Part shown: positions 43,542-53,274 of the stretch, piece after piece | Position numbering within the stretch: the stretch's first letter is position 1 | Layout of the letters: the number at the start of each line of letters is the position of its first letter | Assembly (NCBI GenBank): GCA_025964625.1 | Contig: JAOPYL010000182.1 | Span: 1 to 64,000 of the forward strand | Source: Actinoallomurus sp. | GTDB taxonomy: Bacteria > Actinomycetota > Actinomycetes > Streptosporangiales > Streptosporangiaceae | Length of the DNA: 64,000 nt | Direction: 5' to 3' | Position numbers and translations under genes: made by a program | The notes under the pieces: generated by a model | What the model was told of the DNA's origin: nothing | The model's input: the letters and a program-made list of their open reading frames with translations, nothing else | The model's database searches: none

Positions 43542-44915
43542 TCAGCCGCGCCGGCGGAGCAGCGCGAGGAACATCGCGTCGGTGCCATGCCGGTGCGGCC
43601 AGAACTGCGCGTACGGACCGTCGCCCAGGCCGGGGACGCCCGGCAGACAGGAGCGGGCATCCAGGAGCTCGGCGTCACCGCGGTCGCGGAGCACGTCCTC
43701 GACCACCACCCGGGTCTCGGCGATGTGGGGTGAGCAGGTGACATAGGCGACCACGCCACCCGGCCGCGCGGCGTCCAGGGCCGAGCCGAGCAGCCGCCGC
43801 TGCAGCGGGCCCAGCTCGGCGATGGCCTCCGGGCCACGCCGCCAGCGCGCCTCCGGACGGCGGCGCAGCGCCCCGAGGCCGCTGCACGGCACGTCCGCGA
43901 GCACCCGGTCGAAGGAACCGGGACGCCAGGCGGGCCGGGTGCCGTCCGCGACGGCGACAGAGACCGCCGGCCCGACGCTGCCCTGGACGAGCCGGGCTCG
44001 GTGCGGCTGAAGGTCGCAGGCGAGCAGGTGTGCGCCCCGCTCCCCCGCCAGCCCGGCCAGCAGTGCCGCCTTGCCGCCGGGGCCGGCGCACAGGTCCAGC
44101 CAGCTCCCGTCCGGCCCGTCGAGCTCGGCCCGCGCGAGGGCGAGGGCGACCAGTTGGCTGCCCTCGTCCTGTACCGCGGCGCGGCCCTCGGCCACCGCGG
44201 GAACGGCCGCCGGGTCCCCTTCGGACAGGTAGGCGGCGTACGGGGAATACGCGCCGGGCTCGCCTCCCAGCTCCTCGACGGTCGAGCGGCCGGGCCTGGA
44301 CACCAGCGTGACGCGCGGGCGTTCGTTGTCCGCGGCGAGCAGCGCCTCGATCTCGCCGGCGCCGGCCGCGTCGCGCAACGCATTGACGATCCAGCGAGGA
44401 TGGCTGTACACGACCGCGAGACGGCCGGTCTCGTCGTCGGGCGCCACGATGGCCAGCCACGCGTCGCGGTCACGGGACGCGACCTTGCGCAACACGGCAT
44501 TGGCGAACTTCGCCTGTCCCGGGCCGGCCACCGAGCGGGCCAGGTCGACGGTCGTCCCGACCGCGGCGTGCGGCGGGATGCGGGTGGCGAGCAACTGGTG
44601 CACGCCGAGTCTCAGGATGTTCAGCAGCGGCCCGTCGATCTTGGCGACCGGCCGGTCGCTGCACATGCCGAGCACGGCGTCGTAGGTGCCGCGCCCGCGC
44701 AGCGTGCCATAGGTCAGCTCGGTGGCGAGCGCGGCGTCGCGCCCGCCCAGGCCGCGGTCGCGCAGCAGCGAGGGCAGCAGCAGGTTGGCGTAGGCGTTGC
44801 GGTCGTCGACCGCCTGAACGACGTCGAAGGCGGTGCGCCGGACCGGGTCGCGGGGGCGCTTCGGCTGCCGGTGACCCTGGCGGGTTCCCGTGGGGCGTGC
44901 GGGCCGTGGAGGCAT
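43542..44915 (-). CDS. rsmB: 16S rRNA m5C967 methyltransferase
   Basis: Methylates a cytosine of 16S rRNA with SAM. The 457 residues consist of an N-terminal NusB-like RNA-binding domain (about 25-150: RRTAFDVVQAVDDRNAYANLLLP) and a Rossmann methyltransferase domain with LCAGPGGKAALLAGL, the DVPCSGLG motif, and VTCSPH, where the two cysteines are the catalytic and release residues. The start overlaps the fmt stop (TGATG), the usual fmt-rsmB pairing. The basic N-terminal tail is typical of actinobacterial members. Confidence 0.94.
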   Translation of the reverse strand: MPPRPARPTGTRQGHRQPKRPRDPVRRTAFDVVQAVDDRNAYANLLLPSLLRDRGLGGRDAALATELTYGTLRGRGTYDAVLGMCSDRPVAKIDGPLLNILRLGVHQLLATRIPPHAAVGTTVDLARSVAGPGQAKFANAVLRKVASRDRDAWLAIVAPDDETGRLAVVYSHPRWIVNALRDAAGAGEIEALLAADNERPRVTLVSRPGRSTVEELGGEPGAYSPYAAYLSEGDPAAVPAVAEGRAAVQDEGSQLVALALARAELDGPDGSWLDLCAGPGGKAALLAGLAGERGAHLLACDLQPHRARLVQGSVGPAVSVAVADGTRPAWRPGSFDRVLADVPCSGLGALRRRPEARWRRGPEAIAELGPLQRRLLGSALDAARPGGVVAYVTCSPHIAETRVVVEDVLRDRGDAELLDARSCLPGVPGLGDGPYAQFWPHRHGTDAMFLALLRRRG

Positions 44916-45841
44916 CAGATCAGGGCTTCCTCATCGGCCGGCCGGACCCCGCGCGCCCAGTCCGCCGCGGCCATGCGCTGCTTGCCCTGCGGCTGCACCT
45001 CGCCGAGGGCGACCGGATGCGAACCGGTGCCGGCCAGCGTTTCGCTCTTGGTGGCCCGCAGCTCGCCGGGCGCGAGCGCCGGGCCGTCTGGGACCAGGCG
45101 TACGGCACCGACCTTGAGCCGCTCGCCGCGGAACGTGGTCCAGGCTCCCGGAGCCGGCGTGCAGGCGCGGATGAGCCGGTCGACGTGCTGGGCCGGCCTG
45201 GTCCAGTCGACGTGGGCGTCGTCGGGCGTCAGCTTCGGCGCGTAGGACACGCCGTCGCCCGGCTGAGGACGCGCCTCGAGCTCGCCCTCCTCGACGCCGT
45301 CCAGGGTGGCGACCAGCAGCTGTGCTCCCGTCTCGGCGAGGCGGCCGAGAAGATCGCCGCTGGTGTCGTCCGGCAGGATCTGCTCGGTGACGACGCCGTA
45401 CACCGGCCCGGTGTCGAGGTCCTCCTCGATGTGGAAGGTCGCCGCGCCGGTGATGTCGTCGCCGTGGAGGACGGCGCGCTGCACCGGCGCCGCGCCGCGC
45501 CAGGCGGGCAGCAGCGAGAAGTGCAGGTTGATCCAGCCGTGCCGGGGGATGTCGAGCGCCACGGGGGGAATCAGCGCGCCGTAGGCGACGACGGGACAGC
45601 AGTCGGGGCCGATGGCACGCAGCCGGTCCAGGAAGTCCGGGTCCTTGACCTTGGCCGGCCTGAGGACCTCGATCCCGGCCTCGGCGGCGCGCTGCCCGAC
45701 CGGGCTGGGCATCAGCCTGCGGCCCCGGCCGGCCGGGGCGTCCGGCCGGGTGATGACGGCGACGACCTCGTGCCGGGACTTGAGCAGGGCCTCCAGCGCG
45801 GGCACCGCGGTCTGGGGCGTCCCGGCGAAGACGAGGCGCAC
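44915..45841 (-). CDS. fmt: Methionyl-tRNA formyltransferase
   Basis: Formylates initiator Met-tRNA using 10-formyltetrahydrofolate. The 308 residues show [39 protein letters not shown] with the catalytic Asn/His region (here [11 protein letters not shown]), and [16 protein letters not shown], with the C-terminal tRNA-binding domain at about 210-308. The start is the GTG at 45841. It overlaps rsmB and lies 55 bp from def, the gene for the deformylase that later removes the formyl group; these three genes form the usual cluster. Confidence 0.96.
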   Translation of the reverse strand: MRLVFAGTPQTAVPALEALLKSRHEVVAVITRPDAPAGRGRRLMPSPVGQRAAEAGIEVLRPAKVKDPDFLDRLRAIGPDCCPVVAYGALIPPVALDIPRHGWINLHFSLLPAWRGAAPVQRAVLHGDDITGAATFHIEEDLDTGPVYGVVTEQILPDDTSGDLLGRLAETGAQLLVATLDGVEEGELEARPQPGDGVSYAPKLTPDDAHVDWTRPAQHVDRLIRACTPAPGAWTTFRGERLKVGAVRLVPDGPALAPGELRATKSETLAGTGSHPVALGEVQPQGKQRMAAADWARGVRPADEEALI

Positions 45842-45896
45842 TAGAGCACACCGCCCGCGCCGCGCGCGCCCGTGCCGCGGGCACTGTCCGGGCGGG

Positions 45897-46442
45897 TCAC
45901 AGCGCCTTCCCGAACATCGGATGCGGGGAGTCCTTGATGACGGGTGCGGAGTCGCCGAACCACTCGGCCTCGCGAATCGCCTTCATCGCGGCCTTGCGCT
46001 GATCGGGGTCGAGCCGGTCGATGAAGATGATGCCGTCGAGGTGGTCGGTCTCGTGCTGGACGCAGCGGGCCAGCAGGTGGGTGCCCTCGAGGACGATCGG
46101 CTCGCCGTACATGTTGAAGCCCCTGGCGACGACGCCGACCGCCCGCTTCGCCGGGAAGACGAGGCCGGGCAGCGAAAGGCAGCCCTCATCGTCCTCCTCC
46201 TGCTCGTCTGACAGGTCGAGGGTGGGGTTGACGACGTGGCCCAGCTGCTCGTCGACGTAGTAGGTGAAGACCCGCAGGCCGACGCCGAGCTGCGGGGCGG
46301 CGAGCCCCACGCCGGGCGCGTCGAGCATGGTCTCCGACAGGTCGTTGACGAGCGTGCGCAGCTCCTTGTCGAAGTCCTTCACCGGATCGGCCGGTGTACG
46401 CAGCACCGGGTCACCGAAGAGGCGGATGGGCTTGACGGCCAC
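45897..46442 (-). CDS. def: Peptide deformylase
   Basis: Removes the N-formyl group from new proteins. The three motifs are intact in 181 residues: [15 protein letters not shown] with the metal-binding Cys, and QHETDHLDG with the two metal-binding His and catalytic Glu. Start GTG at 46442 ([21 protein letters not shown]). The insert [18 protein letters not shown] is usual in actinobacterial type 1/3 enzymes. It follows priA on the same strand by 45 bp. Confidence 0.96.
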   Translation of the reverse strand: MAVKPIRLFGDPVLRTPADPVKDFDKELRTLVNDLSETMLDAPGVGLAAPQLGVGLRVFTYYVDEQLGHVVNPTLDLSDEQEEDDEGCLSLPGLVFPAKRAVGVVARGFNMYGEPIVLEGTHLLARCVQHETDHLDGIIFIDRLDPDQRKAAMKAIREAEWFGDSAPVIKDSPHPMFGKAL

Positions 46443-46487
46443 GTACGGCTCCGTTCACGTCTGGACTGGATCTCACTAGTTTACGGA

Positions 46488-48704
46488 TCAAATCAGCTCC
46501 AGGGGGTCGACGCGCACTCGGACGACCTCGGTGGTCCTGCGCGTGCTGCGTGCGGCCTGGGCCTCCTTGAGGAGCCGGGACAGGGCGGCGCCGCGCGCCC
46601 GGTCCACCCGGATAAGCGCCCGCTCCTGGCCGTCCCCCACCTCGACCGGGCCCAGCACCTCCGCGTCCGGGGGCACTCCGGCGGCCTCGACGAGGTCGCG
46701 GACGGCCTGCGGACTCCCGGTGAGCGAGGCCATCCGGACGGCGGGCGGGAAGCCGAGTTCGCGGCGCTCGGCGAGCTCGCGTTCGGCGTAGGTGACCGGA
46801 TCCCAGCGGATCAGGGCCTGGACCGGGGCCAGCGACCCGTCGGCGAGCACGATCACCGGGCCGCGCGGCCGGACCAGGGCGGCGGCGTTCATCCAGCGGC
46901 GCAGCGCCTCCTCGCCGGCTCTGAGGTCGGCGCGGCCGAGCAGCACCCATCCGTCGAGCAGCAGCGCGGCGGCGTACCCCCCGTCGGGGACGGGCTCGGC
47001 CCCGGGCGTGGCGACGACCAGCGCCGGCTCCGCGCTCACCGTCGCGAGCACGCCGTCCCGCCCGGACGTGCGGACCGGGACGCCGGGAAAGGCGCGGCCC
47101 AGCTCCTCGGCGGTGCGCCGGGCGCCGACGACGACCGCTCGCACCTGCCGCCCGCCGCACTCCGGGCACCGCCACGCACCGGCGATCCGGCCGCACCACC
47201 GGCAGTACGGCGCCGCGTGGGACGACGTGAGCGCCAGCGGTCCCTCGCATTCCGGGCAGCGCGCCGGGTCGCGGCAGCGGGCGCACGCCAGCGCGGGCAC
47301 GTATCCGCGCCGTGGCACCTGCACGAGCACCGGGCCGTTCTCCAGGCCCTGCCGGGCGGCGCGGAACGCCAGATGCGGCAGGCGCGCGCTCCGCGCGGCC
47401 TCGTCGCGGGCCAGATCGGCGTCGTCGCCGGAGGGCCGGATGTAGGCCATGGAGCCGCGCAGGTGCTCCCGGCCGGGGACGAGCGGATGCGCCCAGCCCG
47501 TCCGGACGAGCTCGGTGCCGTCGGCGGTGCGGGTGAAGCCGCCGATGAGCGCGCCCGCTCCGGCTCGGTGGGCGCGCAGCGCCAGCACCTCGCGGGCGTG
47601 CGGGTAGGGCGCGTGCGGCTCGGCGTGCACGTCGTCCCCGTCGTCCCAGAGCACCAGCAGGCCGAGGTCCCGTACCGGCGCGAACATCGCGGCCCGCGTG
47701 CCGACGACGGCCTTCACCCGCCCGCGTCGTACGGCCAGCCAGCGGCGGTACCGCTCGGCCGGCCCCAGCTCCGCGGTGAGCGCGACGTGCCGGTCCGGGC
47801 CGAGCTCGTTCTCCAGGGCCGAGTCGACGCGGGCCACGTCGCGTCCGTCCGCCACCACGATCAGCACGCCGTGCCCGCCCGCCAGCGTGGCCCGTGCCGC
47901 ACGGGCGACCGCGGCGGTCCAGTCGGCGCCGGGCAGCGCACTCCACACCGCACGAGGCGCGCGCCCGGCCGTCAGCGCGGTGAGGAAGGACGGCCCCGCC
48001 GGGTAGGCCTCCCACGGTCCGGGCTCGGCAGGCGGATCCGGCAGCCCCGCACCCGCGCGCCCACCGGCCGCCGGATCCCCCGCCACCGGCTCCGCGTCCA
48101 TCGGTTCCGCCTGCGTCGGCTCAGCGGCAGTCGGCTCCGTGTCGGCGGGTTCGCCGTCGGGCGGGCCGGCGGCCGCGCTCTTGTCCTCCGCCTCGACCCG
48201 GGCGTGCCGGGGCGGGACGGCCAGGCGCAGCACGTCGGCGAGCGTGCCCGCGTAGCGGTCCGCGACCTCTCTGGCGAGCGCCGCGATCTCGGGGGCCAGC
48301 ACCGGCTCCGGCGAGGTGACGCGTTCGATGAAGGCGAGCCTGCCCTCGTGGTCGCTCCTCTCGACACGCTCCAGCAGGAAGCCGTCCATGAGCTGGCCGG
48401 CGAACCGGACCCGGACCCGGCATCCCGGCACGGCCGCCTCGTCCAGCCCATCCGGTACGAGGTAGTCGAACAGCCGGTCCAGATGGGGCAGCGAGATGTC
48501 GACCGCGACGCGTGCCACGGGCAGCGTCTCAGCCGGTTGCCGCGCCCCCTTCTTCGACGTCCGCTTCCGCTTGGCGGTCGTGCCCCTGCGGGCCGCCCCG
48601 GACATCGGGGTCTCCTCCGGAGTCGTACCGCCCGCGGGCGTGACGGTGCCCTCCGGGAGGTCGCCCATCCCCGGAAGCAGCCCCATGTCCGCGCCTTCCG
48701 TCAC
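46488..48704 (-). CDS. priA: PriA-like primosomal protein N', ATPase motif degenerate
   Basis: A 738-residue PriA homologue of the actinobacterial type. The N-terminal DNA-binding domain (LPHLDRLFDYLVPDGL, GCRVRVRFAGQLMDGFLLE) and the zinc-binding cysteines CARCRDPARCPEC and CRWCGRIAGAWRCPEC (about residues 474-520) are present, but the Walker A lysine loop is missing (VLIVVADGRDVAR) and the DEEH box reads DDGDD. It is therefore unlikely to be an active helicase and may act as a DNA-binding scaffold at stalled forks. A linker of EPTAAEPTQAEPMDAEP repeats lies at about residues 180-205. The GTG at 48704 is used. Confidence 0.88.
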   Translation of the reverse strand: MTEGADMGLLPGMGDLPEGTVTPAGGTTPEETPMSGAARRGTTAKRKRTSKKGARQPAETLPVARVAVDISLPHLDRLFDYLVPDGLDEAAVPGCRVRVRFAGQLMDGFLLERVERSDHEGRLAFIERVTSPEPVLAPEIAALAREVADRYAGTLADVLRLAVPPRHARVEAEDKSAAAGPPDGEPADTEPTAAEPTQAEPMDAEPVAGDPAAGGRAGAGLPDPPAEPGPWEAYPAGPSFLTALTAGRAPRAVWSALPGADWTAAVARAARATLAGGHGVLIVVADGRDVARVDSALENELGPDRHVALTAELGPAERYRRWLAVRRGRVKAVVGTRAAMFAPVRDLGLLVLWDDGDDVHAEPHAPYPHAREVLALRAHRAGAGALIGGFTRTADGTELVRTGWAHPLVPGREHLRGSMAYIRPSGDDADLARDEAARSARLPHLAFRAARQGLENGPVLVQVPRRGYVPALACARCRDPARCPECEGPLALTSSHAAPYCRWCGRIAGAWRCPECGGRQVRAVVVGARRTAEELGRAFPGVPVRTSGRDGVLATVSAEPALVVATPGAEPVPDGGYAAALLLDGWVLLGRADLRAGEEALRRWMNAAALVRPRGPVIVLADGSLAPVQALIRWDPVTYAERELAERRELGFPPAVRMASLTGSPQAVRDLVEAAGVPPDAEVLGPVEVGDGQERALIRVDRARGAALSRLLKEAQAARSTRRTTEVVRVRVDPLELI

Positions 48705-48746
48705 GCCCCCCGTCCTACCAGACGGGGAGGGCGGGCCGTTCCGAGC

Positions 48747-49961
48747 TCAGCTCGCGGTGAAGGTGACCGGCAGGTGCTCCGGGCCGCGCAGGCTGGCGAT
48801 GTGCCACTGGAGATCCTCGTACGGCACCGCGAGGGCCAGGTTGGGGAGGCGCCGGAGTACGGTGCCGATCGCGATCTCCCCCTCCAGCCGCGCCAGCGGC
48901 GCCCCGAGGCAGTAGTGGATACCGTGCCCGAACGCGAGATGGGCGTTCTCGGCCCGGGTGACGTCGAGACGGTCGGGATCGGGGAACCGCGCCGGGTCAC
49001 GGTCGGCGATGGCGGTCGCGACCAGCACGGTCGCGCCGCGCGGGATGGTCACGCCGCCGATCTCCACGTCCTCGGTGGGGAACCGGATGATGCCGGGGTT
49101 GATCGGGCCGTCGTACCGCAGGAACTCCTCCACCGCGCCCGGCAGCAGATCCGGGTCGTCGCGCAGGAGCTTGAGCTGATCGCGGTGGGCGAGCAGGGCC
49201 GCCACGCCGCCGCCGATCAGGTTGACCGTGGTGACGTACCCGGCGACCAGCAGCAGGAAGGACATCGCGACCAGTTCGTCCTCGTCCAGGCTGCGCTCCT
49301 CGTCGCGGGCGGTGACGAGCGCGCTGAGCAGGTCGTCGGCGGGCCGCTTCCGTTTGGCCGCGAGCAGCCGTTCCAGGTAGGACCACATCTGCTGCCACGC
49401 GCTGTCCGTCAGCTCCCGGTCCGGCGGGCCCGGCCGCTGGGCGAGCATGATGTCGGTCCACTCCTGGAAGCCCTCACGGTCCTCGCCGGGCACGCCGAGC
49501 AGCTCGCTGATGACCGTGACCGGGAGCGGCAGCGCGAAGTCCTCGACCAGGTCGGCGCGGCCGGCCGGCGTCACGGCGTCGAGCAGCCGGTCGGTGATCC
49601 CCTGGACGCGAGGACGCAGCGCGGCGACGCGGCGGACGGTGAACGCCTTGGACACCAGACGGCGCAGCCGGGTGTGGTCGGGCGGCCCGATCCGGATCAT
49701 GCTGCGCAGGAACGACTCCCGCTCCATCGAGGGCAGCTGGTCCAGCAGCCGGGTGTCGGTGGCGTCCCGGAAGTCGCTGCTCAGCCGCGGGTCCGACAGC
49801 GCCGCGAGCCCGTCCTCATAGCGCGCGATCAGCCACGCCTCCACTCCGCGGGCCGTGACCACCCGGCGTACCGGGCCGCGGCCCCGCAGCGCCTTGTAGA
49901 ACGGAAACGGGTCCGCGGCGAAGGCCGGGTCCTCGTAGGGGAAAACGGTCGGCTCGCCCAT
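48747..49961 (-). CDS. Cytochrome P450 with atypical I-helix
   Basis: A soluble class I bacterial P450 of 404 residues. The haem-binding loop FGHGIHYCLGAPLAR carries C351 and the ExxR motif is EEFLR. In the I-helix the usual A-G-x-D/E-T-T reads A-G-Y-V-T-T (240-245): the acidic residue that helps deliver protons to oxygen is V243. This suggests changed chemistry or a substrate-assisted mechanism. No ferredoxin or reductase gene is adjacent. Its closest sequence style is the CYP107/105-type macrolide and xenobiotic hydroxylases; the substrate is unknown. ATG 49961 is a normal start. Confidence 0.92.
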   Translation of the reverse strand: MGEPTVFPYEDPAFAADPFPFYKALRGRGPVRRVVTARGVEAWLIARYEDGLAALSDPRLSSDFRDATDTRLLDQLPSMERESFLRSMIRIGPPDHTRLRRLVSKAFTVRRVAALRPRVQGITDRLLDAVTPAGRADLVEDFALPLPVTVISELLGVPGEDREGFQEWTDIMLAQRPGPPDRELTDSAWQQMWSYLERLLAAKRKRPADDLLSALVTARDEERSLDEDELVAMSFLLLVAGYVTTVNLIGGGVAALLAHRDQLKLLRDDPDLLPGAVEEFLRYDGPINPGIIRFPTEDVEIGGVTIPRGATVLVATAIADRDPARFPDPDRLDVTRAENAHLAFGHGIHYCLGAPLARLEGEIAIGTVLRRLPNLALAVPYEDLQWHIASLRGPEHLPVTFTAS

Positions 49962-50280
49962 CGGGCACCTCCCACCTCACCGGTGACTCAGTGGGCGGCG
50001 GGGCCGCCGTCCCGGCCCTGTCGATCAGGACCGCCCCCGTCCGCCGGAACGCGGATGCCGATGGCACCGGAGGCGTCCGGCGTGGTCCGCTCATCGGATC
50101 GGCGGCTCCGCGAACGGCGGAGCCGAGATGCCCCCGTGCCGGGCGATGACTCACCGCCCCGGCACTCCTGGATGTGCCCGCCACGATGTGTGTCCAAGCG
50201 CGTACGCCGCCCGCCCGGCCCGCGACGCCGCATGCGCCGGCCGGCGGACGCACCGGCCCGCGCGGTTCGGAGAAGGCGAA
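49962..50280. other. Gene-free stretch between the P450 and the metK terminator
   Basis: About 320 bp that include the upstream region of the P450 gene. I see GC-rich sequence without a recognisable gene, RNA, repeat or promoter box. Longer frames across it are only extensions of shadows of neighbouring genes. Confidence 0.5.
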
Positions 50281-50281
50281 A

Positions 50282-50317
50282 GGCGGCCCGGACACGCCGC
50301 GGCGTGTCCGGGCCGCC
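50282..50317 (-). terminator. Perfect 36-bp palindrome after metK (terminator)
   Basis: GGCGGCCCGGACACGCC followed by GC and then GGCGTGTCCGGGCCGCC is a perfect 36-bp palindrome lying 17 bp past the metK stop and followed on the minus strand by a short T stretch (CTTTCGCC). It is the expected metK transcription end. Confidence 0.75.
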
Positions 50318-50334
50318 CCTTCGTATCAAGCCCG

Positions 50335-51528
50335 TCAGAGGCCGGCGGCCTCACGCAGCGCGTCGGCGCGGTGGGTGGTCTCCCAGGAGAAGTCCGGCTC
50401 CTCGCGGCCGAAGTGACCGTAGGCCGCAGTCTGGGAGTAGATCGGACGGAGCAGGTCGAGGTCGCGGATGATCGCGGCCGGGCGCAGGTCGAAGACCGCG
50501 AGCACGGCCTCCTGGATCTTGGCCACCGGAAGCTTCTCGGTGCCGAAGGTCTCGATGAACAGCCCGACCGGGTGTGCCTTGCCGATGGCGTACGCGACCT
50601 GGGCCTCGCAGCGGTCGGCCAGTCCGGCGGCGACGACGTTCTTGGCGACCCAGCGCATGGCGTAGGCGGCCGAGCGGTCGACCTTGGAGGGGTCCTTGCC
50701 GGAGAACGCACCGCCGCCATGGCGGGCCATGCCGCCGTAGGTGTCAATGATGATCTTGCGACCGGTCAGGCCCGCGTCACCCATGGGTCCGCCGATCTCG
50801 AAGCGGCCCGTCGGGTTGACCAGCAGCCGGTAGCCCTCGGTGTCGAGGTCGAGGTCGGCGACGATCGGGTCGACCACGTGCTCCTTGATGTCCGGCGTCA
50901 GCAGGTCGCTCAGGCTGATGTCGGGGGCGTGCTGAGAGGACACGACGACGGTGTCCAGCCGGACCGGGCGGTCGCCGTCGTACTCGATGGTGACCTGGGT
51001 CTTGCCGTCGGGCCGGAGGTAGGGCACCACGCCGGTGTTGCGCACGGCGGACAGCCGGCGGGCCAGCCGGTGCGCGACGGTGATCGGCAGCGGCATCAGC
51101 TCAGGGGTCTCCCGGCACGCGTAGCCGAACATCAGGCCCTGGTCGCCGGCGCCCTGGCGGTCGAGCTCGTCGATGCCCTCGCCCTCGCGGGTCTCGTACG
51201 CGTCGTCGACGCCCTGCGCGATGTCGGGCGACTGGGCGCCGATCGACACGGAGACGCCGCACGAGTGCCCGTCGAAACCCTTGCTGGAAGAGTCGTAACC
51301 GATGTCCAGGATCTTCTCCCGGATCACACCGGGAATGTCCACGTAGGTCTCGGTGGTCACCTCGCCGGCGACATGCACCTGGCCAGTGGTGATCATGGTC
51401 TCGACTGCGACGCGGCTCTTGGCGTCGTCTTTCAGCATCGCGTCGAGGATCGCGTCACTGATCTGGTCCGCGATCTTGTCCGGGTGACCCTCGGTCACGG
51501 ATTCTGAAGTGAACAGGCGACGGGACAC
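50335..51528 (-). CDS. metK: S-adenosylmethionine synthetase
   Basis: Makes SAM from methionine and ATP. The 397 residues have the three-fold MetK architecture with [32 protein letters not shown], and [19 protein letters not shown], the phosphate-binding loop. The GTG at 51528 has AAGGAG 9 bases upstream. It follows coaBC on the same strand with 120 bp between; no SAM riboswitch is visible there. It provides the methyl donor for the methyltransferase genes of the window and the whole cell. Confidence 0.97.
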   Translation of the reverse strand: MSRRLFTSESVTEGHPDKIADQISDAILDAMLKDDAKSRVAVETMITTGQVHVAGEVTTETYVDIPGVIREKILDIGYDSSSKGFDGHSCGVSVSIGAQSPDIAQGVDDAYETREGEGIDELDRQGAGDQGLMFGYACRETPELMPLPITVAHRLARRLSAVRNTGVVPYLRPDGKTQVTIEYDGDRPVRLDTVVVSSQHAPDISLSDLLTPDIKEHVVDPIVADLDLDTEGYRLLVNPTGRFEIGGPMGDAGLTGRKIIIDTYGGMARHGGGAFSGKDPSKVDRSAAYAMRWVAKNVVAAGLADRCEAQVAYAIGKAHPVGLFIETFGTEKLPVAKIQEAVLAVFDLRPAAIIRDLDLLRPIYSQTAAYGHFGREEPDFSWETTHRADALREAAGL

Positions 51529-51648
51529 GTGCGTGTACTCCTTGCAGCGGCTGCTGACTGACGTAGCAGAAACGGACTTACGGACATCGAAGGCGAAGTC
51601 TATCGAGGGCCGATCAAGCCTGAGCGAAGACGTGCGGGTTGGCCGGTC

Positions 51649-52890
51649 TCACTCTAGCCGGGCGGCCACCAGATCCCACACGACGTCGGCCAGGGCCTCT
51701 TTGGAGCCACGCGGCACATCCACCGCCGCCTCGTCCGGGGCCAGGATCACCGCCGCGTTGTCGGGCGCGCCGAAGGTGAGACTCTCCCCCACCTGGTTGA
51801 CGACGAGCAGGTCACAGCCCTTGCGGGCGAGCTTGTCACGGCCGTGCTGAAGCACATCGTGCGTCTCGGCGGCGAACCCCACGATCACCTGGCGGCGTGC
51901 CGGCTCCGCACTGGAGGAGATGCGCGACGAGAGCACGAGCTCGGCGAGGATGTCGGGGTTCTCGACAAGGCGGATGGGGGCCGGCTCCTCGCCGTGAGTT
52001 TTCTTTATCTTCACGTCCTGGTAGCCGGCCGGCCGGAAGTCCGCGACCGCCGCCGCCATGACGACGGCGTCGGCGTCGGCGGCCGCCTTGAGCACCGCGT
52101 CGCGCATCTCGCGCGCGGAGCCGGTGCGCACGACGTCGGCGCCCGCCGGGTCGGGCAGCGCCACGTTGGCCGCGACAAGGGTCACCCGCGCGCCTCGCGC
52201 CAGGGCGGTGCGCGCCAGGGCATACCCCTGCAGGCCGGAGGAGCGGTTGCCGATGAACCGGACCGGGTCGATGGACTCGCGGGTGCCGCCCGCGGAGACG
52301 ACGACGTGGCGGCCGCTCAGGTCGGCGGGGGCGCCACCGCGCACGAGCGTGAGGCGCGCGGCCTCGAACAGCTCCGCCGGGTCGGGCAGCCGCCCACGAC
52401 CCGAGTCGACACCGGTGAGACGGCCCACCGCCGGCTCGATGACCACGCAGCCGCGAGACCGCAGAGTGGCGACGTTGGCCTGGGTGGCGGGGTGCTCCCA
52501 CATCTCGGTGTGCATCGCGGGCGCGAACACGACCGGGCAGCGCGCGGTGAGCAGGGTGTTGGTCAGCAGGTCGTCGGCCATACCGTGTGCGGCCTTGGCC
52601 AGCAGGTCGGCGGTGGCCGGGGCCACGAACACGAGGTCGGCGCCCTGACCGAGACGGACATGCGGCACCTCCGCGACGTCCGACCAGACCTCGGTGGCCA
52701 CCGGCTCGCCGGACAGCGCCGCCCATGTGGGCTCGCCGACGAACCGGAGCGCGTCACGCGTCGGGATGACACGGACCCGGTGGCCCGACTCCGTCAGCCG
52801 CCGCAGCAGCTCGCAGACCTTGTACGCGGCGATGCCGCCGCCGACTCCGAGCAGCACCCGCGGATGCTCACCCGCCGGGCTCGCGGTCAT
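51649..52890 (-). CDS. coaBC: Phosphopantothenoylcysteine decarboxylase / phosphopantothenate-cysteine ligase
   Basis: Bifunctional coenzyme A enzyme. The N-terminal flavoprotein decarboxylase CoaC (about 1-190) shows VGGGIAAYKVCELLRRL, VFVAPATADLLAK and the PAMHTEMWEHPAT motif with the active-site His region. The C-terminal ligase CoaB has VSAGGTRESIDPVRFIGNRSSG and the KIKK stretch. The length of 413 is normal. Start is the ATG at 52890. It is part of the mihF-gmk-rpoZ-coaBC run, with a 101-bp gap to rpoZ. Confidence 0.96.
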   Translation of the reverse strand: MTASPAGEHPRVLLGVGGGIAAYKVCELLRRLTESGHRVRVIPTRDALRFVGEPTWAALSGEPVATEVWSDVAEVPHVRLGQGADLVFVAPATADLLAKAAHGMADDLLTNTLLTARCPVVFAPAMHTEMWEHPATQANVATLRSRGCVVIEPAVGRLTGVDSGRGRLPDPAELFEAARLTLVRGGAPADLSGRHVVVSAGGTRESIDPVRFIGNRSSGLQGYALARTALARGARVTLVAANVALPDPAGADVVRTGSAREMRDAVLKAAADADAVVMAAAVADFRPAGYQDVKIKKTHGEEPAPIRLVENPDILAELVLSSRISSSAEPARRQVIVGFAAETHDVLQHGRDKLARKGCDLLVVNQVGESLTFGAPDNAAVILAPDEAAVDVPRGSKEALADVVWDLVAARLE

Positions 52891-52991
52891 CGGCGGGCTC
52901 GCCCGCGGAGCACGGCGGACCGCTGCCGGGACACCTCTCGGAGCCGGGGCCCGCGAGGACCACCAGGAGACAGAGGACCACCAGAAGACAC

Positions 52992-53258
52992 TTACGCGCC
53001 TTCGATGGCCTCGGAGTTGAGCAGGCCCTCACGGACCTCGCGCAGCGCGATGGAGAGCGGCTTCTCCTGGACCTGCGTCTCCACGAGGGGGCCGACGTAC
53101 TCCAGGAGGCCCTCGCCGAGCTGCGCGTAGTAGGCGTTGATCTGGCGGGCCCGCTTGGACCCGATGATCACGAGGCTGTACTTGCTGTCGACGATCTTGA
53201 GCAGGTCGTCGATCGGCGGGTTGGTGATGCCTTCGGCACCAGGGGCGTTCGAAGCCAC
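52992..53258 (-). CDS. rpoZ: DNA-directed RNA polymerase omega subunit
   Basis: An 88-residue omega subunit that helps assemble RNA polymerase. The [36 protein letters not shown] segment is the conserved core that wraps the beta-prime tail. Position directly after gmk (16-bp gap) and before coaBC is the classical actinobacterial arrangement. The C-terminal [15 protein letters not shown] helix is complete. Confidence 0.96.
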   Translation of the reverse strand: MASNAPGAEGITNPPIDDLLKIVDSKYSLVIIGSKRARQINAYYAQLGEGLLEYVGPLVETQVQEKPLSIALREVREGLLNSEAIEGA

Positions 53259-53274
53259 TCCTGCGCCTCTCAGT

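Noticed and set aside
46236-50471. A 1411-codon open frame on the plus strand over def, priA and the P450
   Set aside because: It is antisense to three well-supported genes, has Arg/Gly/His-rich composition without motifs, and arises from G+C-biased third positions.
51529-51648. SAM riboswitch in front of metK
   Set aside because: No conserved SAM aptamer blocks could be found in the 120-bp leader.
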